Shown here one piece after another: positions 9,011 to 17,548 of a DNA stretch of 64,000 nucleotides (its first letter is position 1; every line of letters starts with the position of its first letter). The notes beneath the pieces were generated by a model. It had not been told where the DNA came from. It did not search any database and was given only the letters and a program-made list of their open reading frames with translations. Origin of the DNA: Thermoguttaceae bacterium (GTDB lineage Bacteria > Planctomycetota > Planctomycetia > Pirellulales > Thermoguttaceae); contig JAFQUP010000025.1 in assembly GCA_017408405.1 (NCBI GenBank), positions 29,399-93,398 on the forward strand. Reading direction: 5' to 3'. A program made the translations under genes and the position numbers.

Positions 9011-9715
9011 CTATTTTGCTCTTTCCTGTTGACGAATTTCTTCCCTCAGTTCCTCGAAAGTCATTTTTAGTCTCTGTTTATGCCGATAAAACTGCCATCC
9101 GTAATCCGCGAGCGCGAGACAAAAAAGTACCAGCGAAATTTGAAGACCGGTTCCGAGAATCAATCCCTTCATTCTTAAAATTGCCTCATGAAATTCCAAC
9201 CGACACAAATTTCCAAACTGCGGCAGCTGGCGAAAAACCATCCACATAATAAACGAAGCGACTAGCGTAATCTTCAAAAGGCCGAATCCAACGACAACTA
9301 GAGAATCCAGAGAAAAAATCCGGCTTAGCCCTGTTAAGGGATTCAGATTTTTCCATTGAGGACTCAATTTTGACGGCAAAAAAAGAAATCGTGTCTGAAT
9401 CAGCGAAACCAATACTACGGTAATTGGAATCATCGCAAGAAAAGGTATGACCAAAAAAAGAGCCGTCCAAATCCAGAAATTCCATTTTTGAAGAAAAAGT
9501 TCCGGAGTCATCTCCAACACTGCTCCATCAGACCAGGCACTCTCTGCAAACTGAATTGGAACACTCCCCAAAAATTCTCCAACCCCCCAAAAAATAAGCA
9601 TTCCTGACAAAAGCATGGAAGCACTGACCAAGTCACGGCTGAGAGCGGTTTCCCCTTTTGCTCGCATTTTTTGACGATGCCGGGGAGTTGGATCAAAAGT
9701 ACGGTCGTCTGACAT
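9011..9715 (-). CDS. flhB: FlhB-like flagellar export protein lacking the C-terminal autocleavage domain
   Basis: The 234-residue protein matches the membrane half of FlhB/YscU export-gate proteins: an N-terminal PTPRHRQKMRAKGE-type basic segment, four hydrophobic segments, and the linker KMTFEELREE that normally leads into the cytoplasmic domain. Family members are about 350 residues and carry an NPTH self-cleavage site; here the protein stops about 10 residues past the linker. Only about 100 bases separate it from the end of the kinase gene, so the missing domain cannot be hidden by a simple frameshift. It follows fliR and fliQ on the same strand with a 147-base gap. FlhB normally switches substrate specificity of the flagellar export gate; without the domain, that role needs a separate partner or is lost. 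Confidence 0.88.
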   Translation of the reverse strand: MSDDRTFDPTPRHRQKMRAKGETALSRDLVSASMLLSGMLIFWGVGEFLGSVPIQFAESAWSDGAVLEMTPELFLQKWNFWIWTALFLVIPFLAMIPITVVLVSLIQTRFLFLPSKLSPQWKNLNPLTGLSRIFSLDSLVVVGFGLLKITLVASFIMWMVFRQLPQFGNLCRLEFHEAILRMKGLILGTGLQISLVLFCLALADYGWQFYRHKQRLKMTFEELREEIRQQERAK

Positions 9716-9862
9716 AAAATGAAAATGATTATTTCCTGAATTTCAAACGTTATCCTGGTATCACGGACACCCAAAAAAAATTATCTTCCTAAACGCGCCA
9801 AACATTATTTTAGAGGCATCGACTCCGTAAAAAATCAAACCGTTTGCCTGATTTCATCAAAA

Positions 9863-10633
9863 TTATCTAAACGTAAAAAGTTCGCGCCAGACTCTTTCAA
9901 AATTTTCCTGAAAAAGGACCATGGACACGCCAAGAGTCATGGAAAGCACCAAAAAAAGAACCAAAACGTTCACTGAAAACGACAGTCCAAAAATATCAAG
10001 CTGCGGTAAAACACGATTCAGAATCGCCAAGCCTATCTGCGCGAGTAAAATCACAGTCAGCACAGGCAGCGCCATCTGAATTCCTGTTTGAAAACCGAGA
10101 GCAAAAACAGTCGGAATTTCATTCAGTAGTTCCGAAAATACCGAAACTGTCCCCGGTGGATAGGCATGAAAACTTGCCAGCAGCGAATCAATTAAAAGCA
10201 AATGCCCGCCGGTTAGAAAAACTACCGCGATTCCTAAAACATAAAAAAAAGAAGCCGTGATTGGAGCCGCGTCATTCGAAAGCCCCCCATCAACAGGAAA
10301 TGATATTCCTCCACAGTACGCGATAACCGTTCCGGCAGTTTGAAGCGCTCCCCAGAAAAGAAGCGCCGCTCCCCCCATCAATAAACCAAGCCCCAATTCT
10401 CCAAGCCACGTACTCCAAAATCCAGGATCGCTCCAGCCGGGAGAATTTTGAAAACAGTAAACCATCGGCAACTGATGAAGCATCAAAAGTGCTGAAACAC
10501 TTAAAGCAAGAAACACCCGAAAACGAATTGGCACAACCTTCCCCGAAAAAAACGGAGCCGTGAGAAATAAGGCCGTCATTCGAGTCAGGATCAGGACAAA
10601 TTGACTTGCCGTAAGAAAAAAAATCTTCTCCAT
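9863..10633 (-). CDS. fliR: Flagellar biosynthetic protein FliR
   Basis: The 256-residue protein is made almost entirely of hydrophobic helices, with the FliR/SctT family pattern, including a PVLTVILLAQIGLAILNRV segment followed by a LPQLDIFGLSF turn near the C-terminus. Length is normal for the family. FliR joins FliP and FliQ in the membrane gate of the flagellar type III export apparatus. The gene starts 22 bases after fliQ, consistent with one operon. No fliP or flhA lies in this window. Confidence 0.93.
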   Translation of the reverse strand: MEKIFFLTASQFVLILTRMTALFLTAPFFSGKVVPIRFRVFLALSVSALLMLHQLPMVYCFQNSPGWSDPGFWSTWLGELGLGLLMGGAALLFWGALQTAGTVIAYCGGISFPVDGGLSNDAAPITASFFYVLGIAVVFLTGGHLLLIDSLLASFHAYPPGTVSVFSELLNEIPTVFALGFQTGIQMALPVLTVILLAQIGLAILNRVLPQLDIFGLSFSVNVLVLFLVLSMTLGVSMVLFQENFERVWRELFTFR

Positions 10634-10655
10634 CCGTTCACGTTTCTCTCTTGGC

Positions 10656-10928
10656 TCAAGGTAAAATCATCTCCGGAATTCCGCTAATCACTTCACGAGT
10701 AAACTCCGTCAGCGCGGAGAGCATCCACGGCATTCCCAAGCCCAAAACAAGAAGAACCACGATCACTTTCGGAACAAATGCCAACGTTTGTTCCTGAATC
10801 TGAGTTAAGGCCTGAAAAAGACCCGCCAGAAATCCAATGACCATCGCCGCCAGAAGAACCGGTAACGCTAATGTCAGTGTCAGCATGATCGAACCGCGCC
10901 CCAGTTCAAGAATCGTTTCACTATCCAT
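10656..10928 (-). CDS. fliQ: Flagellar biosynthetic protein FliQ
   Basis: A protein of about 90 residues with two transmembrane helices and the FliQ hallmark FQALTQIQEQTLAFVPK. The start at 10928 (MDSETILELGR) was chosen because it matches the family N-terminus; a frame extending 11 codons upstream adds residues not seen in FliQ. It is the first gene of a fliQ-fliR-flhB group, and forms part of the export gate at the flagellar base. Confidence 0.93.
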   Translation of the reverse strand: MDSETILELGRGSIMLTLTLALPVLLAAMVIGFLAGLFQALTQIQEQTLAFVPKVIVVLLVLGLGMPWMLSALTEFTREVISGIPEMILP

Positions 10929-11063
10929 AAAATCTGTCCGATCCCCACGGGATAATCCCAATCATAATTTACTCGTTCAAACTTAAAGTACTCCAAAATC
11001 ACTTTAACAGAATTTTCTCAATACCGCAAGGCTGAATCCCTGCTTTTTCTAAAAATGAACCAT

Positions 11064-11093
11064 AAAAAAACGGACGATCCAAAGACCATCCGT
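11064..11093 (-). terminator. Terminator of the secreted unknown gene at 11147-12646
   Basis: An imperfect 10-bp stem (11070-11079 with 11084-11093, two mismatches) is followed on the minus strand by a T7 run (A7 at 11064-11070). It sits about 50 bases after the gene end. Confidence 0.65.
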
Positions 11094-11146
11094 TTCGCGG
11101 CATATGGTATCTCACGGCAGGAACCAATCGTTCCCGCCTCTTTATT

Positions 11147-12646
11147 TTACGGAATCAGGAAAACCAATGCCGTCGCGACACCGCCCTCGACAATCGCTCC
11201 GCGCATCGAATATGGAATCGGATTCCATTTTCTCGGAGCGCAACTGCCCGGACGATGATACCCAAGCGCGTACTGGCACTCATTCGGAGGATCAATCGCC
11301 ATCAGCATCGGCATATACGGAATCGTCGCGAGGAACTGTGCCCCTGAAAGAACCGGCTGAAGCGGACCAATCGTGTGCCCGTACCGTTCAAGAGCAGGCT
11401 GCTCAAAATAAAGCGGATTGTGGCAAAGGTTCGAGGCGGTCCAGGTAAAGTTCGTTCCGGCAAATTCACGTGCCGGGAAAAGTTCACCTTCCGGTGCCAG
11501 CGGGCACGATTTCGGAACGATTTTCGTGTCGTGAAGCTCAATGTCATTCGTGATTTCCGTAATACGGTGCATCGGCTCACTGCTTTCACACGGCATATCG
11601 TAATCCTCAATATCAACCTGGCGCGTAGTAAATGATTCCGTCAATTCACGGTGCTGCTGCGTCAATTCACTCAACGGAGCCGCTTTCGGCAACTGATTCT
11701 GAACCTCCATCCCACTGTTCGGCATTTGCGTATTCTGATTCAGGCCCCCCTGCTTCAGCTTACTTTCCTGTTTTTTATTTCCAATCGCTCCCGGAACTGC
11801 CGATTCGGAAGGCTCTTCACCAATTTCAACGCTCTTTCCCGGATCTACCACTGGCGCTTCGAGAAGGTCTGACATCTCGTTTTCCACGCTTTCCGCTGCG
11901 GGTAAAGCCGGAGACAAATCCGCGGGACCACCGCCGGAAACCATCGGGTCGTCCGCTCCATCGGGAACAATCTCCACGGAATTTTCCATATCCAAAGGCT
12001 TTTCCATCTCTGGAAGTACCGCCGGACTCTCTTCCGCGGGAACCGCCGGGGATTCTTCATTTCCGGAAACATCAAGCGAATCAAGATTATTCAGATCCAA
12101 TCCGTCAAGCTCTTCACTTCCAGAAGTAAGGCGCACTCGAGAATATCGCGGCATCACCGAAGGAATCGGGGTCACTAAAGCGGGACCATTCATTTGAACC
12201 GAGACGGGCTTCACTCCGCTTTCCAAGGCAGAATCTGCTATGAAAACCTTATCGCCGCCGCGAGAATTTTCCTGAATCCTACGCGCTTCCGGAGAATTCA
12301 CGGCAACCCATTTCAATGGCTTTGAAGAAACAGTTTCAGATCTTTCTTTCAACACATTCTTTTCAGAATCGCTCAACGGCTCCGCATAGGAAACCAACTG
12401 AACATTTTCAGCATCTTCCGAAACGGAATCAATGCGCATAACCGGCACATTACCCATTTCGGAAAGATTCTGCTGATACGTCACGGGGCGGACAAAACGC
12501 GTCTCCGCCCCCGCGACGGCCGCGGCCAGAACCGCGGAAAAGAAAAAGGTACTTCGACAAACCTCCTGCCTGCCGAAAAATTCAAGAGGATCAGCCGTTA
12601 TCCTCTGAATTGTAGTTTGGAGCTTCCTGCGTAATTTTAATGTCAT
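11147..12646 (-). CDS. Secreted protein of unknown function, planctomycete type
   Basis: About 499 residues from the ATG at 12646, which overlaps the last 56 bases of guaB and has a GGAGAA-like site upstream. An unusual basic leader of about 30 residues precedes a hydrophobic signal-like core ending AAAVAGAE. Residues about 150-330 are a disordered acidic, Pro/Ser/Glu-rich region. The last 100 residues look folded and contain Cys, Trp and Tyr: [19 protein letters not shown], then a hydrophobic C-terminus. I recall such a C-terminal segment in secreted proteins of other planctomycetes, but no function is known to me. Overlap with guaB suggests coupled translation, though the functions seem unrelated. 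Confidence 0.7.
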   Translation of the reverse strand: MTLKLRRKLQTTIQRITADPLEFFGRQEVCRSTFFFSAVLAAAVAGAETRFVRPVTYQQNLSEMGNVPVMRIDSVSEDAENVQLVSYAEPLSDSEKNVLKERSETVSSKPLKWVAVNSPEARRIQENSRGGDKVFIADSALESGVKPVSVQMNGPALVTPIPSVMPRYSRVRLTSGSEELDGLDLNNLDSLDVSGNEESPAVPAEESPAVLPEMEKPLDMENSVEIVPDGADDPMVSGGGPADLSPALPAAESVENEMSDLLEAPVVDPGKSVEIGEEPSESAVPGAIGNKKQESKLKQGGLNQNTQMPNSGMEVQNQLPKAAPLSELTQQHRELTESFTTRQVDIEDYDMPCESSEPMHRITEITNDIELHDTKIVPKSCPLAPEGELFPAREFAGTNFTWTASNLCHNPLYFEQPALERYGHTIGPLQPVLSGAQFLATIPYMPMLMAIDPPNECQYALGYHRPGSCAPRKWNPIPYSMRGAIVEGGVATALVFLIP

Positions 12647-14054
12647 GAGGGTGATTCTCCCGAACTGTTGCCGGAGAAATTTGAACGAACCGGGCATCCC
12701 TGCGCAGCTCTTCAATATTTCTTGTTCCACAATAACCCATACCAGCACGAAGCCCCCCTACGAGCTGGTAAACAAATGGTCCAAGCTCTCCGCGATATGG
12801 AACACGTCCTTCGACACCTTCCGGAACCAGCTTGTCCGGCCCGGCCTTCGACTGACGATAACGCTCACTTGAACCGCGAACCATCGCGCCAAGTGAACCC
12901 ATACCGCGATAAGCCTTGAACTGTCGGCCCTGATAAAACACTTTGCTGCCCGGACTCTCTTCCAATCCTGCGAGAAGTCCGCCAAGCATAACCACGTGCG
13001 CACCGGCCGCGAGAGCCTTGGTAATGTCACCGGAATAACGAATTCCGCCGTCAGCGATAATTGAAATACCACTGCCTTCTACCGCCTGCGAAACATGATG
13101 AATCGCGGAGATCTGCGGAACTCCCACACCGGAAACAACACGCGTTGTGCAAATCGAGCCGGGACCAATCCCTACCTTGATCGCGTCAGCTCCAGCCGCA
13201 AGCAAATCTTTTGCCGCCTCTGCCGTTGCGATGTTGCCCACGATCACATCAATATCCCAATCTTTTTTGATGTGACGTACCGTATCCAAGACATTCTTGG
13301 AATGGCCATGGGCACTGTCAAGGACAAGAATATCGACGCCAGTTTCGACCAGTGTTCCGATTCGTTCGTAATCATGAACCCCAACGGCCGCTCCTACCCG
13401 CAGTCTGCCCTGCGCGTCTTTGCACGCGAGAGGATAACTGCGCTGCATATCGATATCTTTGATCGTGATAAGTCCCGTCAATATATAATTATCGTCAACC
13501 AGGAGGAGTTTCTCCACCTTTTTTTCCATCAAAATTTTCTCAGCTTCCGCAAGCGTTACATTTCCCGTAGCCGTCACAAGATGATCTTTCGTCATCACTT
13601 CACGAACCAGAACATTCGAATCCTCAAGGAAACGAAGATCCCGACGGGTAATAATCCCTTCCAAATGCCCGTCTTCCCGCGTGACTGGAATACCCGAGAC
13701 TCGATGGGTTTCCATTTTTTTGCGCGCGTCCGCCACCGTCGCGTCTGGACGAAGGGTCGCCGGATTATTGATGATTCCGTTTGCCGTACGCTTCACCTTA
13801 ATCACTTCCGTGACCTGGTCATGAATGGAAAGATTTTTGTGAATAATTCCCAAACCGCCTTCCTGCGCGAGAGCAATCGCCATCGCGCTTTCCGTCACCG
13901 TATCCATCGGAGAACTGAGAATTGGAATATTCAGCTGAATTCGCTTCGTCAGATTCGTAGTAACGTCCACTTCCGACGGAACCAATTCGCTGTATCGGGG
14001 CTCAAGCAAAACGTCATCAAACGTAATTCCGCGATAATGAATTTTGTTGTCCAT
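12591..14054 (-). CDS. guaB: Inosine-5'-monophosphate dehydrogenase
   Basis: Oxidises IMP to XMP with NAD+, the committed step of GMP synthesis in the cytoplasm. The 487-residue length is typical. The TIM-barrel domain carries the catalytic loop GPGSICTTR with the active-site Cys and the phosphate-binding [12 protein letters not shown] segment. The two CBS domains are inserted in the usual place (about residues 90-205). The start at 14054 (MDNKIHYRG) has AAGGAGA seven bases upstream and matches family N-termini; a longer frame begins 24 codons earlier without support. Downstream, a secreted unknown gene overlaps its end. Confidence 0.97.
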   Translation of the reverse strand: MDNKIHYRGITFDDVLLEPRYSELVPSEVDVTTNLTKRIQLNIPILSSPMDTVTESAMAIALAQEGGLGIIHKNLSIHDQVTEVIKVKRTANGIINNPATLRPDATVADARKKMETHRVSGIPVTREDGHLEGIITRRDLRFLEDSNVLVREVMTKDHLVTATGNVTLAEAEKILMEKKVEKLLLVDDNYILTGLITIKDIDMQRSYPLACKDAQGRLRVGAAVGVHDYERIGTLVETGVDILVLDSAHGHSKNVLDTVRHIKKDWDIDVIVGNIATAEAAKDLLAAGADAIKVGIGPGSICTTRVVSGVGVPQISAIHHVSQAVEGSGISIIADGGIRYSGDITKALAAGAHVVMLGGLLAGLEESPGSKVFYQGRQFKAYRGMGSLGAMVRGSSERYRQSKAGPDKLVPEGVEGRVPYRGELGPFVYQLVGGLRAGMGYCGTRNIEELRRDARFVQISPATVRENHPHDIKITQEAPNYNSEDNG

Positions 14055-14609
14055 GAAAATTCTCCTTAAATGAATACCGGCTGACAGGTGAATGACGTCG
14101 ATTTGAACAGGATTGCCCCTTTTCAAACCTTTAAAATACTTCCACTTAATATTACTCCTTTTTCTTAAAAAATTAAAGGGGGGGCTGGATAATTTTTATC
14201 ATTTTTTTTAAAAAAACTAAAGTTTTTTTCCAATTATTCAACAGAGACCAAAATTCTTCTGCCCAAGACATCATTTCTCCCAAGCAAATAAAAACAGATT
14301 CTTCTTTTTGAAAAATCGCGCTCTAAAATACTCTTAACTTTTTAAGAAAAAATTTTCCCGATTTCCAGAAGTTAAATTTCAAAAACGGCTATTTTTATCT
14401 CCTGCCCGCCACTGCCATTAAAAGCAAAAAAGATAAACTATTCCAATTTTAACAATTATCGCAGGGCGTTTGTCGCAATTGTCGTTAAATCCGTTGGAAA
14501 AGCACTAAAAATCTTAACAGTAAATTCTTGTTCAGACGAAAAATTGGAGAGGAGAGAAGTATTTTGGAAAATTGATGTTTTCCAGTTTTTTTAATTCAGG
14601 GATGGAAAT
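14055..14609. other. Long AT-rich intergenic region between guaB and the porin gene
   Basis: Upstream of both divergent genes. It has homopolymer tracts, a G7 patch at about 14177 and a loose inverted repeat around 14450-14490 (TTAACAATT and AATTGTCGTTAA) that may be an operator. No convincing promoter pair, coding frame or RNA gene is visible. Confidence 0.4.
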
Positions 14610-15923
14610 ATGAAAAGAAGTATTTATGGCATTTCCGCGTTCATTGCGGGAGTGCTGGCATCCTGCTCATTGTCAGGAGTCAGCAGAGCAAATGACATCT
14701 TATTAGACGCCGAGGGAGAAAGCGCGGTGCCTACGGTTGAATCCGTAATGGAATCCGCAAAGGTAGAAACAGCTCCAGCAGCCGAATCCATTCAGGCAGA
14801 AACTACGGCAGTCTCAACCACGACGGCCCAGGCGGCAACCGAAACCGTACCGGCGGAAACGGCAGCGCCTGTCATGGTTTATCAGGTTAAACCGGAACGC
14901 CGGTTTGAGTTCAGCGGCAATGCGTTTGCCACCTGGTGGGACGGATTCGGAGCCGGCAACAGTCTCAATCTGGATCAAATCTGGCTCACCGGAGAACGCG
15001 CGATCGATACGGAAACTTACGGTTTTGACTGGGGATACCGCGTTGACGCCCTTTTCGGAACCAACGACGCGCGCTGCTTCAATGACGGCGGCTTTGATGG
15101 AAACTGGAATCCAAGCAACGACGGCTACGTTCCTTCCATTTACCAGATTTACGCGGAAGTCGGCGTCGGAAATTTCTCTCTCAAAGTCGGTAAATTCGGA
15201 ACACTCATTGGTTACGAATCGGTTGACGTCTCGGACAGACTTTTCAACAGTACGAGCTATATGTACGATCATGAGCCAAGCACGCACTGCGGAGGACTCC
15301 TGACATACGATATGACCGAAAAACTTTCATTCAATTTCGGAATCACGACCGGCAGTGACACCAGTTTCGAGAATGAGGACGGCGATATTGGATTCCTGTT
15401 CGGTGTCGGCTACCAGCTCACGGACAGTTTCTACGTCGGTTACGCGGCGCACTGGGCCTCCATTCATGGCGGTGAAGACGGCGACCGAAGCAACAATTCA
15501 TACGATTATTATGATGTTTTCGGCGGTGAACCGGTCGGTGATCACGACGAGTATTTGCACACGGTCACCATCAGCTGGGACATTACGGATCGATTCAACT
15601 ATTCTTTCGTCACAAATTATGGCAGCATGACTCCTGAATATGCCGATTCATCCGTTTACGATCAGTTCGGCATCGCCAACTATTTCTCTTACGAACTGAC
15701 GGAAAAACTTACGCTGGCTCTGCGCTACGAATGGTTCAATCAGTCCGCTGAAATCGAAGGTGAAACGGCAGATGCCAACTACCATGACCTTTCTCTCGGA
15801 GCCGTTTATCGTCCGACTGAAAATATCATGATTCGACCGGAGATTCGTTACGACTGGATCAACGAAATGGGAGAAGAAGACGAAGGTTTCGCCGGCGGTA
15901 TCGGAGTTGGATTCTTTTTCTAA
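14610..15923 (+). CDS. Outer-membrane beta-barrel porin, bbp2 (OmpL-like) family
   Basis: 437 residues with a cleavable signal (hydrophobic to about residue 27), then an Ala/Glu/Thr-rich periplasmic spacer (about 30-95), then a barrel. The barrel shows alternating aromatic strands and the family-like segment GFDWGYRVDALFGTNDAR, followed by FSLKVGKFGTLIGYE. The C-terminus ends in Phe-Phe-Phe, as expected of a barrel. It probably forms a diffusion channel; its solute is unknown. It has its own terminator and no adjacent partner, so it is likely a stand-alone, well expressed gene. Confidence 0.87.
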   Translation: MKRSIYGISAFIAGVLASCSLSGVSRANDILLDAEGESAVPTVESVMESAKVETAPAAESIQAETTAVSTTTAQAATETVPAETAAPVMVYQVKPERRFEFSGNAFATWWDGFGAGNSLNLDQIWLTGERAIDTETYGFDWGYRVDALFGTNDARCFNDGGFDGNWNPSNDGYVPSIYQIYAEVGVGNFSLKVGKFGTLIGYESVDVSDRLFNSTSYMYDHEPSTHCGGLLTYDMTEKLSFNFGITTGSDTSFENEDGDIGFLFGVGYQLTDSFYVGYAAHWASIHGGEDGDRSNNSYDYYDVFGGEPVGDHDEYLHTVTISWDITDRFNYSFVTNYGSMTPEYADSSVYDQFGIANYFSYELTEKLTLALRYEWFNQSAEIEGETADANYHDLSLGAVYRPTENIMIRPEIRYDWINEMGEEDEGFAGGIGVGFFF

Positions 15924-15965
15924 TAAAAACATCCGCGTAAAAGCAAAATTCCACACGGAACAAAA

Positions 15966-15999
15966 AATCCGGAATATGAACTGACTCACATTCCGGATT
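15966..15999 (+). terminator. Terminator of the porin gene
   Basis: A perfect 10-bp stem (15966-15975 with 15990-15999) and a T-rich tail lie about 40 bases after the porin stop. Confidence 0.75.
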
Positions 16000-16209
16000 C
16001 TTTTATTTCTGTCCGCTTTCAAATTTATTTTTCATTACTTCAAAGAGCCGCGCCGATTGACAAATTCATCTATTGAGGATTTTACGCGCTCATGAAAGAA
16101 AAAAACTTCCCCCAACACGCGCCAGACACCGCGATTTCTCAACCGGTTTTCTTTACGTACCTCCAGTCTTTGGGAAAGGCCTCTTTCGAGTTTGACGTTT
16201 TCACGGCAT

Positions 16210-16563
16210 CTATTTCAGGACCATGCGGTTTTTTTCGTCTACGTGAACGACTGTCGGCTTATGGGCACGCGCCTCTTCCTCAGTCATTGAAGCGTAAGTA
16301 ATGAGAACGACCGTATCCCCTGGATAGCCTTTTCTTGCCGCGGGACCGTTAAGCATAATGGTTCCTGAACCTGCCGGAGCTTCAATCAAATACGTAACCA
16401 GCCGTTCTCCATTATTGCAGTTCAAAACATGAACTTCCTCCCCCGGAAGCATATCGGCAGCCTCCAGAAGGTCCCTGTCCACGGCAATGCTTCCTTCATA
16501 ATCCAGTTTCGTGGCCGTCAGCGTGGCACGATGAATCTTCGATTTGAACATACTTCGGAACAT
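16210..16563 (-). CDS. panD: Aspartate 1-decarboxylase
   Basis: Makes beta-alanine from L-aspartate for pantothenate and coenzyme A synthesis. The 117-residue protein has the self-cleavage site as YEGS, with Gly24-Ser25 producing the pyruvoyl group, and the family segments NGERLVTYLI and LNGPAARKG. The start at 16563 has GGGGAG seven bases upstream; in-frame codons further upstream extend beyond the usual N-terminus. No panB or panC lies nearby. Confidence 0.96.
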   Translation of the reverse strand: MFRSMFKSKIHRATLTATKLDYEGSIAVDRDLLEAADMLPGEEVHVLNCNNGERLVTYLIEAPAGSGTIMLNGPAARKGYPGDTVVLITYASMTEEEARAHKPTVVHVDEKNRMVLK

Positions 16564-17041
16564 AAACAGTCTCCCCGTCAGTTCTCCAAACAAAAATAAT
16601 GACTCTTTCGCATATTATAAAAAATTCCGGAAAATTTTCAAGAGGCAGACCCGGAAAATAATCAGGAAAGCTCCAAAAAACTCCTATTCACTTAATTATC
16701 TCCGTACCCCGGAAGATTTTTTTCCCCAATACTCAAAAAATTTTTCATTCTCAACCATCGTTTTCTCCCTGAAAAAAGGGGGTTAAGCAAAAAAATAAAA
16801 AAAATTTTAAAAAAAATGAGACCAAAGGGGTGGGAAACACTTGACAAACGGTTTGCCGTCGGCTATACTTAAATTGTTGAAAGAAAGAGTTTCAAAATTT
16901 TCAGCGTTTGTTTTCACATTGAGAAAGTGGACAGATTCAAAGGATGGTGGTATTTTCTGTCCGCAGGCCCCTTGAATAAAATTGAGTAAAAGTTTTTTCA
17001 CAATTTTCGACATCTCCGGATGTCATCAAGGAGAACTCATC
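16564..17041. other. Divergent intergenic region holding a strong promoter
   Basis: AT-rich, with long A and T tracts at 16785-16815. The only clear signal is the promoter at 16841-16869, about 170 bases ahead of the small gene at 17042, which leaves a long 5' leader. Nothing else could be supported. Confidence 0.4.
16841..16869 (+). promoter_or_regulatory. Sigma-70-type promoter with a palindrome in the spacer
   Basis: A consensus TTGACA (16841-16846), 17-base spacer and TATACT (16864-16869). CAAACGGTTTG (16845-16855), a short palindrome, overlaps the -35 edge and spacer and could be an operator. It should drive the small gene at 17042. Confidence 0.75.
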
Positions 17042-17308
17042 ATGTTCAACACTCAGTACGAATTGCACACGATCCGTAGCCCGAAAACCGCTCAGGAACG
17101 CCGCGCCAATACGCCGATCCGCCCCGTGGATCAGCCGCATGACGACGACTATTCCGTAAAATTCCGCCGCAGGACTCTCCCCTCCAAATATGATGAAGCG
17201 ATTTCCACCCGTATCGGATATCGTTCCTGGAAGGAAGAGAAACGCAATCAGGTGGAAGGAGCCGCAGTCGGTAAACGCATCAAAAGGCGAAAGCCCTGGA
17301 TGCAGTGA
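17042..17308 (+). CDS. Small basic protein of unknown function
   Basis: 88 residues from an ATG preceded by AAGGAG; an in-frame ATG at 16982 has no such site. The protein is highly charged, rich in Arg, Lys and Asp, with a conserved-looking N-terminus (MFNTQYELHTIRSP) and a basic C-terminus (GKRIKRRKPWMQ). There is no signal peptide or membrane helix. The strong promoter, good ribosome site and downstream terminator argue for a real, well expressed gene, and the basic tail would suit nucleic-acid or ribosome binding (inference only). I do not recognise the family. Confidence 0.7.
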   Translation: MFNTQYELHTIRSPKTAQERRANTPIRPVDQPHDDDYSVKFRRRTLPSKYDEAISTRIGYRSWKEEKRNQVEGAAVGKRIKRRKPWMQ

Positions 17309-17312
17309 TTCG

Positions 17313-17404
17313 TACCGAAGTGGTTTTTCTTTTCGATTTTGAATGATTTAACTGCTAAACAAATCGTTCCTCATGGGACGAACGATATGAAAACATACTT
17401 CGGT
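17313..17404 (+). ncRNA. Possible structured RNA or 3' UTR element
   Basis: An outer stem (TACCGAAGT at 17313-17321 with ACTTCGGT at 17397-17404) encloses a second hairpin (ATCGTTC with GAACGAT). It lies right after the small gene and about 25 bases before a strong terminator. It is not a tRNA: no T-loop or acceptor pattern. It could be a processed 3' RNA or just a stabilising structure. Confidence 0.35.
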
Positions 17405-17427
17405 CAATAATCCGCTATCCTTTTTAG

Positions 17428-17462
17428 AGTCCGTGCGTTCAGGCGCGCGGACTTCTTTTTCA
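17428..17462 (+). terminator. Rho-independent terminator of the small-gene transcript
   Basis: A 10-bp stem with one G-U pair (17428-17437 with 17444-17453), a 6-base loop and a T-rich tail. Confidence 0.8.
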
Positions 17463-17548
17463 TTTCATCTGAAACTTCATGCTGAATTTTATGTGGAGTA
17501 AAATCCGCGATTTCCGCCATTAAATCTCAACCGGTTAAAATTTAAAAT

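Noticed and set aside
10929..10961. Longer FliQ start
   Set aside because: The added 11 residues (MGLSRGDRTDF) are not seen in FliQ; the inner ATG fits the family.
13095..14069. A 324-codon frame antisense to guaB
   Set aside because: guaB is unmistakable on the other strand and the product shows no domain.
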